Origin: Ignavibacteriota bacterium
GTDB lineage: Bacteria > Bacteroidota > Ignavibacteria > UBA10030
Assembly: GCA_003155495.1 (NCBI GenBank)
Contig: PMDB01000035.1
Location: 35,209 to 74,675, forward strand
Reading direction: 5' to 3'
Length of the DNA: 39,467 nucleotides
This document shows positions 24,371-31,930 of the stretch, one piece after another. The stretch's first letter is position 1. The number at the start of each line of letters is the position of its first letter. The translations under genes and the position numbers were made by a program. The notes under the pieces are model-generated. The model saw nothing but the letters and a program-made list of their open reading frames with translations, searched no databases and had not been told where the DNA came from.

Positions 24371-25318
24371 ATGGATAAACCTCTTTATATCATCGGTATC
24401 GACGGCGGTGGAACAAAAACCACCTCCATACTATGTGCGCTTGATGGTGTCATCCTTGCAGAAGCCCAAGGTGCTCCTTCAAACTTCCAAATCATCGGTA
24501 TTGAACGAACTTCACATACCATTCTTGACCTCGTTGAAACTTGTTGTCACTCAGTTGGATGCAACATTTCACAAATCGGTGCTGTCGTGGCGGGTTTAGC
24601 AGGCGCCGGTCGATCCAGTGATCAGCAAAGCATGCGCGATGGAATCATGGACTTAGCGCATACACGGAATCTCACAATCAATAATCTCATCGTTGAGAGC
24701 GATGCACGCATTGCGTTGGAAGGCGCTTTCGGTGGAAAGCCGGGAATGATCGTCATCGCTGGAACCGGGTCGATTGTCTTTGGAAAAGATGAACATGGAA
24801 AAATATACCGCGCGGGCGGATGGGGAAGATTGATCGGTGATGAGGGCAGCGGCTATGCAATGGGCCAGCAAGCGTTCCGCGCTGTAGCAAGATCGCTCGA
24901 TGATAAAAACACGAAGACAAAACTGGCAAAGCTCTTTAAAGAAAAGTTCGGGTTGAATACTCAGGAAGCGATTATTCATTCTCTCTATAAAGAAAATTTT
25001 GATATCGCTTCCGTCATGCCGACAGTGATTGGCGCGGCGTCGAAAGGGGATACAGCTGCAAAGAGAATTCTCGATAACGCGGCTTTGGAGTTGGTCGAGA
25101 TCATTGAAATTGCGTTGAAGAAAATGAACACGAACATCAAGAATCCATCAAAGCGACCGCTGGCACTGATTGGCGGTTTACTGGCGAACGAACATTATTA
25201 CTCACGGAAAGTTTTTTCGGTCATCAGAAAAAAATTACTGCCGGTTTCCGTTCGTCAAGCTGAATCATCGCCTGTCGTCGGTGCGGCGATTATGGCAATT
25301 GATGTACTGAAATCTTGA
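24371..25318 (+). CDS. BadF/BadG-type N-acetylhexosamine kinase (ASKHA fold)
   Basis: A 315-residue protein. The frame is open from 24278, but that adds 31 hydrophobic residues. ATG 24371 starts the family's own N-terminus (MDKPLYIIGIDGGGTKTTS), although without a strong ribosome site. ATP-site motifs are DGGGTKT (about 11-17), AGLAGAGR, VIAGTGSIVFG and GWGRLIGDEGSGYAMG; the C-terminal phosphate 2/adenosine region is GGLL...SSPVVGAAIMA. Members include GlcNAc kinase and MurNAc/GlcNAc kinase (MurK). Six genes here run the same way through an AmpG-like importer, so a role in phosphorylating salvaged amino sugars is likely. The exact substrate is not determined. Confidence 0.9.
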   Translation: MDKPLYIIGIDGGGTKTTSILCALDGVILAEAQGAPSNFQIIGIERTSHTILDLVETCCHSVGCNISQIGAVVAGLAGAGRSSDQQSMRDGIMDLAHTRNLTINNLIVESDARIALEGAFGGKPGMIVIAGTGSIVFGKDEHGKIYRAGGWGRLIGDEGSGYAMGQQAFRAVARSLDDKNTKTKLAKLFKEKFGLNTQEAIIHSLYKENFDIASVMPTVIGAASKGDTAAKRILDNAALELVEIIEIALKKMNTNIKNPSKRPLALIGGLLANEHYYSRKVFSVIRKKLLPVSVRQAESSPVVGAAIMAIDVLKS

Positions 25319-25360
25319 ACAGATACGACGAGACTCTGTTTTTCTTTCCAGTCGAAAATA

Positions 25361-26836
25361 ATGAATACACTGACAGTGATCTTACCGTATTCGCCGATTT
25401 CACAGTTTGAAACAACTCTCAATCGCTTTATTGATTCGTCACTGGTGGAACAGGTGTGTATCGTTCATAACAAAGAATATGTCGGCTCGTATCTGAAATG
25501 CGAAACCTTGAAGTCCCGTTCATGTACCTCTGGTAAAACACTCAACCGTTTGATCGAAAAAATCAAGACAAAGTATTTCTTGATGATCGTTCAAGCGCAA
25601 AGAATAGATCTCGGACAGAATGCACTGGAACGGATGCTCAGTGTTGCGGAACAAACTCAAGCAGGGATGGTGTACGCTGATTACTATGAGATTCGCGAAG
25701 GTGAACGTGATGAACATCCGGTGAACGAGTATCAGCTCGGCAGTATTCGTGATGGATTTGATTTTGGGCCACTTCTTCTCTTTTCAACTGCTGCTGTGAA
25801 GAAGGCACTCAAAAAGTACGGCAGAATTGAGAGTGTGGAATATGCCGGACTGTACGATCTTCGTTTAAAGGTTGCCATCGATTATCGGCTCTTTCATATT
25901 CAAGAATTCCTTTCTACGAAAGTCAGTTCTGATCTTAGTCAGAACGATGTGAAGCAATTTGATTACGTTGATCCGCGCAATCGGCATGTGCAAAAGGAAA
26001 TGGAAAAAGTAGCGACGAAGTATCTCAAGCATATCGGTGCATATCTCGAGCCGAAATTTGAGAAAGTACCGAATGTCGAGTTCCCGTTTCCGGTGGAAGC
26101 GAGCGTCATTATTCCCGTCCGTAATCGTTTGAATATTGTCAGCGATGCAGTGAGGAGCGTGCTGGAGCAGAGAACCGATTTTCCCTTCAACTGTATCGTA
26201 GTTGATAACTACTCAACAGACGGAACAACATACTTGCTGCGAGAACTTGCCAAAGTGCATCAGCAGGTAAAGCTTCTTGTTCCGCAGCATACCGATCTCG
26301 GCATTGGCGGTTGTTGGAATGAGGCGATCTTCTCCGAAGAGTGTGGCCGTTATGCAGTTCAACTCGATTCCGATGATATATATATCGGGCCACATATACT
26401 TCAAAAGATTGTAGAAGAATTTCATCGCCGTCATTGTGCGATGGTGATCGGTTCGTACAAATTAGTGAATATGAAATTAGAAGAGCTTCCTCCCGGCATT
26501 GTCGATCACCGGGAGTGGACTCCGGCAAATGGCAGAAACAATGCGCTTCGCATCAACGGGCTCGGTGCTCCACGCGCATTCAATACTGCATTACTTCGAG
26601 AAGCAGGTGGATTGCCTAATGTAAGTTATGGCGAGGATTATGCAGTCACGCTCCGATTATCACGTCAATACCAAATTGGAAGAATTTACGAGCCGCTCTA
26701 TCTCTGCCGACGCTGGGAGGGCAATTCTGATGCAGTATTGCCAATAGAAAAAGTGAATAAGCACGACGAGTACAAGGACAAGGTTCGAACCATGGAAATT
26801 CTCGCTCGTTGTAACCGCATCGGGAAGAAAAAGTGA
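25361..26836 (+). CDS. Soluble two-module GT2-like glycosyltransferase
   Basis: A 491-residue protein with no signal or transmembrane helix. The second half (from about residue 245) is a GT-A/GT2 domain: EASVIIPVRNRLNIVSDAVRSVLEQ, VVDNYSTDGT, the metal-binding QLDSDDIYI, and a family-like GEDYAVTLRLSRQYQIGRI. The first half (TVILPYSPISQFETTLNRFI to about 230) looks like a diverged GT-A domain without a clear DxD. It would act in the cytoplasm with a nucleotide-sugar donor. It lies 42 bp after the kinase gene, and its stop overlaps the GNAT start (GTGA), so it is part of the same transcription unit. Acceptor unknown. Confidence 0.85.
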   Translation: MNTLTVILPYSPISQFETTLNRFIDSSLVEQVCIVHNKEYVGSYLKCETLKSRSCTSGKTLNRLIEKIKTKYFLMIVQAQRIDLGQNALERMLSVAEQTQAGMVYADYYEIREGERDEHPVNEYQLGSIRDGFDFGPLLLFSTAAVKKALKKYGRIESVEYAGLYDLRLKVAIDYRLFHIQEFLSTKVSSDLSQNDVKQFDYVDPRNRHVQKEMEKVATKYLKHIGAYLEPKFEKVPNVEFPFPVEASVIIPVRNRLNIVSDAVRSVLEQRTDFPFNCIVVDNYSTDGTTYLLRELAKVHQQVKLLVPQHTDLGIGGCWNEAIFSEECGRYAVQLDSDDIYIGPHILQKIVEEFHRRHCAMVIGSYKLVNMKLEELPPGIVDHREWTPANGRNNALRINGLGAPRAFNTALLREAGGLPNVSYGEDYAVTLRLSRQYQIGRIYEPLYLCRRWEGNSDAVLPIEKVNKHDEYKDKVRTMEILARCNRIGKKK

Positions 26837-27363
26837 GAATCAATTATCGTCGATGGGAATTGAAAGATGTCGAAAGCATTCGTCAATTGCTGCACGAAAC
26901 GTGGGTGGATACGTATGCCGAGTTCATTCCTCGCAGGGACATCCTGGAATATTTGAAAGAACATTATAACGGAGATATAGTACGATCGTTCGTTGACGAC
27001 CCCAATGTTGTCGGATTCGTTGCTGAAGTTGACGGTGCGATAGCGGGTTATGAAAAGACATTCTATAATCGAGAAGAGAAGCGGCTCTATGTTCAGCAAT
27101 TGTACATTTTACCTCGGCACCAAGGATTGGGGCTTGGAAAACAGCTGATGGCATTTGCAGCTGACCATGCAAAAACATACGACCTTGATCGTGTCTGGCT
27201 TGGGGTGATGGTGGATAATACACCGGCGTTGTTATGGTATCAGAATATGGGATATCAGATTATAGAGAAAACACCGTTTACTCTGGGGAAGACAACGGTG
27301 GAACACTATATCGGCTTTATTCCGATCGCTGATATTTTTCAACAGAGTGAAAAGAAATACTAA
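26833..27363 (+). CDS. GNAT-family N-acetyltransferase
   Basis: A 176-residue protein starting at GTG 26833, which overlaps the glycosyltransferase stop. GNAT features are present: motif D/A with VQQLYILPRHQGLGLGKQLM (the acetyl-CoA loop R/Q-x2-G-x-G/A) at about 89-109, then motif B VWLGVMVDNTPALLWYQNMGYQ, plus the N-terminal RRWELKDVESIRQLL. It would acetylate an amino group on a small molecule or protein. In this setting an amino sugar or peptide fragment from cell-wall salvage is a reasonable guess, but no substrate is shown by the sequence. Confidence 0.88.
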   Translation: MRINYRRWELKDVESIRQLLHETWVDTYAEFIPRRDILEYLKEHYNGDIVRSFVDDPNVVGFVAEVDGAIAGYEKTFYNREEKRLYVQQLYILPRHQGLGLGKQLMAFAADHAKTYDLDRVWLGVMVDNTPALLWYQNMGYQIIEKTPFTLGKTTVEHYIGFIPIADIFQQSEKKY

Positions 27364-27380
27364 ACGACAAGCGACGAACC

Positions 27381-28388
27381 GTGATTTCTTCGAATAATTC
27401 TCTTCTTGCGCAAAAAACTTACGCCGTTTTTAGCTCGACGAGTACTCACGGTACTCTTGTACAGCTCTGCCATAACCTCATGGAACAGCAAAAACTTCAA
27501 TGGCCGCAATTGGCAGAAGGATATGCGGCGTTGGAGTCGGTTCGGATTCGTGAAATTGTCTGCAGCAACTATACTGTCTCCGTGCAATTCAATCCAAATC
27601 GTATCCGCAGCACAGGAGCAGACCTCAATCCGAAAGCAATTCAAGAACGCAACTGTTTTCTCTGTCTTGAGCATCTTCCCGAGCCGCAGAAGGGAATCCT
27701 GTATCGCGATGAATTCTTGTTACTCTGCAATCCGGTACCGATCTTTGCTCGGCACTTAACTTTTTCCAGTATTCACCACATTCCACAGGAATTGGAATCT
27801 TCTTTGAGTATCTTACTTGATCTATCGAGAGACCTTAGCCCGGATTTTACAGTATTTTACAATGGACCGAAAAGCGGCGCATCGGCACCGGATCATTTGC
27901 ATTTCCAAATGAGTCCGCGTCGTGCTCTTCCGATCGAATGCGATGCCGTTGATATGCGGCGACGAAAACGGTTGTATTATAAGGACCATGTTGCTGGTTG
28001 TGTCTTGATGAATTACGGCCGTACGGCATTCGTTGTCGAATCCACAAATAAGCTTCGGCTGCTTGAGTTCCTGAAAAATATTTTGGAAGTATGGAAAACA
28101 GTTCTCGGTTCTACAGAAGAACCGAAGATGAACATTCTGTGTTCCTATCAGGAGGATTTATGGAGACTGATCATCTTACCGCGGCGTAAGCACCGTCCTG
28201 ATATATATTTTCTCGAAGGCGATGATCGTGTTCTTATTAGCCCTGCTGCTGTCGATCTCGGCGGTCTTGTGGTAACACCGTTGGAGAAAGATTTCTTACG
28301 CGCGGATGCAAAGCTTATTGAGAGTATATTTGCTGAAGTAACCGAGCCGCCGGAACTTATAGAAAAAATATTAGAGAAGTTGCAGTGA
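27381..28388 (+). CDS. DUF4922 protein, GalT/Ap4A-phosphorylase-like nucleotidyltransferase
   Basis: A 335-residue protein starting at GTG 27381. It has the layout of the GalT/Apa branch of the HIT superfamily: a C-x2-C pair (Cys92, Cys95 in RNCFLCLEHLP), the strand and loop LLCNPVPIFARHLTFSSIHH, and the catalytic H-x-H-x-Q at 172-176 (APDHLHFQMSP). In that branch the second His is the nucleophile that forms a nucleotidyl-enzyme, as in galactose-1-P uridylyltransferase, Ap4A phosphorylase and GDP-L-galactose phosphorylase. The same chemistry is expected here, with an unknown nucleotide or sugar phosphate. The name DUF4922 is from memory of similar proteins. Its stop overlaps the SpoIID start (GTGA). 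Confidence 0.85.
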   Translation: MISSNNSLLAQKTYAVFSSTSTHGTLVQLCHNLMEQQKLQWPQLAEGYAALESVRIREIVCSNYTVSVQFNPNRIRSTGADLNPKAIQERNCFLCLEHLPEPQKGILYRDEFLLLCNPVPIFARHLTFSSIHHIPQELESSLSILLDLSRDLSPDFTVFYNGPKSGASAPDHLHFQMSPRRALPIECDAVDMRRRKRLYYKDHVAGCVLMNYGRTAFVVESTNKLRLLEFLKNILEVWKTVLGSTEEPKMNILCSYQEDLWRLIILPRRKHRPDIYFLEGDDRVLISPAAVDLGGLVVTPLEKDFLRADAKLIESIFAEVTEPPELIEKILEKLQ

Positions 28389-29719
28389 TCTCGGCAGAAC
28401 CAATCATAGCTGTGGGAATTATTGAGCGCACGCAAGAAATTCGCGGTGTGTTCCATGGTTCTTATGAACTGCCGAATTTTGTGCGTCTCCAAGGTCGATT
28501 CACAGTGTATGGTGAAGGCAGCAAACTCGTGTTGACAGATAGCGAAGGGGTGGAAGTGATTCGCGGTACGGAATTTCGTTGTCGCGCATTGAATGGGGCG
28601 ACATGTACACTATGCAATGTTACCATCGGTATTCACTTTCACTGGGAGCGAAAAGAAGATCAAACATTCGAAGGCAATCTGCACTTTCTTACCGATGCCA
28701 ACGGAACGGTCTCAGCAATCAATGAGATTGGTGTTGAGCAATATCTCCAGAGTGTCATTTCTTCCGAAATGAGTGCAGAAGCGCCTGGTGAGTTACTCAA
28801 GGTGCATGCCATTACATCAAGGAGTTGGTTAGTAGCGATGCTGGAACGGCAAAAAAAGTATAAGAACGTTCGTATGCCATCACAGCGATCCCAAGGGACG
28901 AAGGATGAAATACTTCGATGGTACGACCGCGAGGATCATACACACTTCGATGTATGTGCAGATGATCATTGCCAAAGGTATCAAGGGATAACGAAAGTGA
29001 TTGCAATGTCGGCCAAAGAAGCGGTATCGGCAACGCGAGGCCAATTTCTCGTGTATAAGAATGAAATATGCGATGCGCGTTTTTCCAAAGCGTGCGGCGG
29101 CAGGACAGAATTGTTCGAACACACTTGGGAAGAGACGCCGATACCATATCTCCAATCCGTTTCCGATTCTGCCCAAGCTCATCCACAAATACTGAACGAA
29201 GCAGACGCTGAACGCTGGATCCTCTCTTCACCAGATGCTTATTGCAATACTTCGGATGGAGGAATTCTCAAACAAGTTCTTCCATCATTCGATCAAGAGA
29301 CGACAGATTTCTTCCGATGGAAGGTTGAATATACACAAGAACAGCTCGTACATATTCTTCATACAAAATCAGAAATTGATTTTGGAATAGTCATGGATCT
29401 TGTTCCACTGTCACGCGGACCATCCGGCCGCATGGACAAGTTGAAGGTGGTTGGAAGCAAGCGAACGATAATTGTTGGAAAAGAATTGGAAATCCGCCGC
29501 TGGTTTTCCAATTCACACCTCTACTCAAGTGCATTCATCGTGAAGACTGAACGTGATGCGAAAGGAATACCAACGAAGTTCACATTCTTTGGTGCAGGAT
29601 GGGGGCATGGTGTCGGATTGTGTCAGATCGGTGCGGCGGTCATGGCAGAAAAAGGATTTACGGCAGAAGAAATTTTAAAGCATTATTTTTGTGGAACAGA
29701 ATTAAAGAAATTGTACTGA
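28385..29719 (+). CDS. SpoIID/LytB-domain protein without signal peptide
   Basis: A 444-residue protein starting at GTG 28385, coupled to the DUF4922 stop. A SpoIID core is clear: the block with the catalytic Glu (SVISSEMSAEAPGELLKVHAITSRSW, Glu128), the second block TRGQFLVYKNEICDARFSKACGGRTE, and the C-terminal FFGAGWGHGVGLCQIGAAVMAEKG followed by ILKHYFCGTELK. SpoIID is a lytic transglycosylase that cuts denuded peptidoglycan glycan. Such enzymes normally act outside the cytoplasm, yet there is no signal peptide or helix at this N-terminus (MISAEPIIAVGII) and the upstream frame soon meets a stop. An acidic Cys/His segment (HFDVCADDHCQRYQG) is inserted between the blocks. Adjacent genes suggest action on imported muropeptides. 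Confidence 0.87.
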   Translation: MISAEPIIAVGIIERTQEIRGVFHGSYELPNFVRLQGRFTVYGEGSKLVLTDSEGVEVIRGTEFRCRALNGATCTLCNVTIGIHFHWERKEDQTFEGNLHFLTDANGTVSAINEIGVEQYLQSVISSEMSAEAPGELLKVHAITSRSWLVAMLERQKKYKNVRMPSQRSQGTKDEILRWYDREDHTHFDVCADDHCQRYQGITKVIAMSAKEAVSATRGQFLVYKNEICDARFSKACGGRTELFEHTWEETPIPYLQSVSDSAQAHPQILNEADAERWILSSPDAYCNTSDGGILKQVLPSFDQETTDFFRWKVEYTQEQLVHILHTKSEIDFGIVMDLVPLSRGPSGRMDKLKVVGSKRTIIVGKELEIRRWFSNSHLYSSAFIVKTERDAKGIPTKFTFFGAGWGHGVGLCQIGAAVMAEKGFTAEEILKHYFCGTELKKLY

Positions 29720-29749
29720 TCCACGACAGACACAAAACGAGAGAAAGTA

Positions 29750-31150
29750 ATGACAACCGCAAAATCAACATCTCGGAATCCCTGGGCTTGGGTACCATCC
29801 CTGTATTTTGCAGAAGGAATTCCGTACGTGATGGTCATGACGGTCTCTGTCATTATGTATAAGAAGTTTGGCTTGTCCAACACGGATATCGCGTTGTATA
29901 CAAGCTGGCTCTACTTGCCCTGGGTGATCAAGCCGCTCTGGAGCCCTTTTATTGATATCTTCGAGACAAAACGTTTCTGGGCAGTGACGATGCAATTATT
30001 CATCGGGGCGGCCTTGGCTGGTATTGCTCTCACCATCCCTGCGCCAAATTTCTTCCAATATACCATCGCTGTCTTTTGGTTGATGGCTTTCAGCTCTGCA
30101 ACCCATGATATAGCCGCGGATGGATTTTATTTGCTCGGTCTTGATGAATCGAATCAAGCTGCGTTTATCGGAATACGCAGCACGTTCTACCGAATCGCAA
30201 TGCTTACAGGTCAGGGTGCTTTGGTTGTAGTAGCTGGAACACTTGAGCCGAAACTCGGCATCCAACATGCATGGTCAATCACATTTTATGTGATCGCAGC
30301 ATTTTTTCTTGTTCTCTTTCTGTACCATCGTTTCATACTGCCATATCCAGCATCGGACAAATCGACACTGCAAATCTCAAAATCTTCAAATATCGATACC
30401 AGAATAAACTATGGAAAAAATATGACCACCCCATCTCCCCTCCTTCATAAGGAGGGGAGAAAGGGGAGGTCGTTTTTCGGCTTCAAAATGCAATTGAATG
30501 TTATTGTCGCTGAGTTTGTTCGAACGTTCGTTCTCTTCTTTAAACGAAAAGATATCTGGCTGATTCTTTTATTTTTACTTTTTTTTCGCTTTGCTGAAGC
30601 ACAGTTAGTCAAACTTGTTTCACCATTTCTGCTTGATGTGCGCGAGAAAGGCGGGCTTGGATTAAGCACCCGCCAAGTCGGAATCGTTTATGGAACCGTT
30701 GGCATTATAGCTTTAACAGCCGGAGGATTGCTTGGCGGTTATGTCATCTCGAAAAAAGGTCTCCGCAGGTGGCTCTGGCCGATGGTTATTATCATGCATA
30801 TACCGGATTTGATGTTCGTGTATCTTTCGCAGTTCCAGCCGTTCAATTTCCTGCTTATCAATAGTGCTGTAGCTCTTGAACAGTTCGGCTACGGATTTGG
30901 CTTTACTGCGTACGCAATGTATATGATTTACGTCTCACAAGGTGAACACAAGACAGCACATTATGCTATCTGCACGGGCATTATGGCGCTGGGCATGATG
31001 CTGCCTGGAATGATCAGCGGGAAAATTCAAGAACTCATCGGCTACCAGCATTTTTTCCTCTGGGTCATGATTTCAACTATTCCGGGATTTATTGTTGCGG
31101 CATTGGTGAAGATCGATCCGGAGTTCGGGAAGAAAAAAACAGAAGTTTAA
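29750..31150 (+). CDS. AmpG-like MFS permease (putative muropeptide importer)
   Basis: A 466-residue protein with about 12 transmembrane helices. The AmpG-like start (WVPSLYFAEGIPYVMVMTVSVIMYKKFGLSNTDIAL, then YLPWVIKPLWSPFIDI) and the SATHDIAADGFYL segment identify the branch that imports GlcNAc-anhydroMurNAc (peptides) in other bacteria. It starts at ATG 29750, 30 bp after the SpoIID-like gene. Between helices 6 and 7, codons about 225-241 are encoded by a near-perfect palindrome (30424-30471) that gives a Pro/Gly/Lys-rich insert (TTPSPLLHKEGRKGRS) foreign to the rest of the protein. The insert is in frame and in the central cytoplasmic loop, so function may be preserved. Confidence 0.9.
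   Translation: MTTAKSTSRNPWAWVPSLYFAEGIPYVMVMTVSVIMYKKFGLSNTDIALYTSWLYLPWVIKPLWSPFIDIFETKRFWAVTMQLFIGAALAGIALTIPAPNFFQYTIAVFWLMAFSSATHDIAADGFYLLGLDESNQAAFIGIRSTFYRIAMLTGQGALVVVAGTLEPKLGIQHAWSITFYVIAAFFLVLFLYHRFILPYPASDKSTLQISKSSNIDTRINYGKNMTTPSPLLHKEGRKGRSFFGFKMQLNVIVAEFVRTFVLFFKRKDIWLILLFLLFFRFAEAQLVKLVSPFLLDVREKGGLGLSTRQVGIVYGTVGIIALTAGGLLGGYVISKKGLRRWLWPMVIIMHIPDLMFVYLSQFQPFNFLLINSAVALEQFGYGFGFTAYAMYMIYVSQGEHKTAHYAICTGIMALGMMLPGMISGKIQELIGYQHFFLWVMISTIPGFIVAALVKIDPEFGKKKTEV
30424..30471. repeat. 48-bp palindromic element in frame inside the AmpG-like gene
   Basis: A perfect 12-bp stem (TCTCCCCTCCTT at 30434-30445 with AAGGAGGGGAGA at 30449-30460, loop CAT) is flanked by outer arms GACCACCCC (30424-30432) and GGGGAGGTC (30463-30471) with one mismatch. 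The length is a multiple of three and keeps the reading frame. Its base composition (C/T and G/A blocks) differs sharply from the surrounding gene, which suggests insertion of a mobile palindromic repeat. Confidence 0.85.
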
Positions 31151-31546
31151 AGAATATCATCATATAGCCGAATGCAGTTTTCCTCGACCGGCATTTCCTT
31201 AAAGCTTCAATTGATGTGAATGATCATGTTCACACCATCTTGGCAATATGAGCTTTGCAAACCCGCCTGCTGATAGCAAAGTTCACTTTTAACGAAGAGA
31301 TTTCGCTAACCAGTTCCCCTTTCGAACGGTGGTATTATCCACTCCCACTTATAATTTACAGTCCTTCTTTGATCTGTGTAGTATATGCACCTCTCCCGAA
31401 AAGGATTAGCTACTCTTTCATCCTTTAGGACTATTGGATTTCGAGGCTATCATCGGTACACTATTTCGAATTCAAAAAGAGATTTTCCGTTCTTGAATAG
31501 CAGGAATTGAAAACCACATTTCACAATAATACAAAAGGAGGATTCA
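31151..31546. other. 396-bp intergenic region holding the promoter region of the DUF4398/OmpA operon
   Basis: No gene is seen. It contains copy A of a 56-bp element (31380-31435) and the ribosome site AAAAGGAGG just before 31547. No terminator with a strong stem was found after the AmpG-like gene. Confidence 0.6.
31380..31435 (+). promoter_or_regulatory. Shared 56-bp upstream element, copy A
   Basis: It has the same length as copy B (33141-33196), and 45 of 56 bases match by eye. Fixed parts are AGTATA, TCCC, AAAAGGATTA, TACT, TTTCATCCTTTAGG and CTATT at identical spacing. It holds the dyad AAAGGAT-N13-ATCCTTT. It ends 111 bp before the DUF4398 gene start, a distance suited to a promoter or activator site. 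What binds it is not known. Confidence 0.7.
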
Positions 31547-31930
31547 ATGAGACATCTGAACGTGGTCATGTTGGCGGGAAGTGCTCTGCTCGCTGGAGTG
31601 ATTGCAGGTTGCGGAAGTGCCCCGCCGGTCAATAAAGAGGCGTCCACGTCGGCAATCCGTGCCGCCGAGGAATCTGGTGCGTCCAACGTTCCCAGCGCAT
31701 CTCTCTATTTGCAGCTTGCAAAGGAGGAATTAGAGAATGCCAAGGTGCTTGTAGCAAAGGACGAAAAGGAACAAGCCGAGTCCATGCTATCGCGTGCCCA
31801 AGCCGATGGCGAACTGGCAGTAGCGCTCTCTCACGGAGATGCCGATAAGAAAGAAGCCATACAAGCGATAGAGCGGGTACGACAGCTTCGAGAAGATAAT
31901 AAATTGCCTCAGAAAGGAAGTGTCTTATGA
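31547..31930 (+). CDS. DUF4398-type lipoprotein
   Basis: A 127-residue lipoprotein: signal peptide MRHLNVVMLAGSALLAGVIAGC with lipobox IAGC (Cys22), then an Ala/Glu-rich helical domain (YLQLAKEELENAKVLVAKDEKEQAESMLSRAQADGELAVALS) typical of DUF4398 proteins. A strong AAAAGGAGG site precedes it. Its ATG-overlapping stop couples it to the OmpA-like gene. The pair is often found together and is thought to sit at the outer membrane; the exact role is unknown. The 56-bp element upstream may control it. Confidence 0.88.
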   Translation: MRHLNVVMLAGSALLAGVIAGCGSAPPVNKEASTSAIRAAEESGASNVPSASLYLQLAKEELENAKVLVAKDEKEQAESMLSRAQADGELAVALSHGDADKKEAIQAIERVRQLREDNKLPQKGSVL

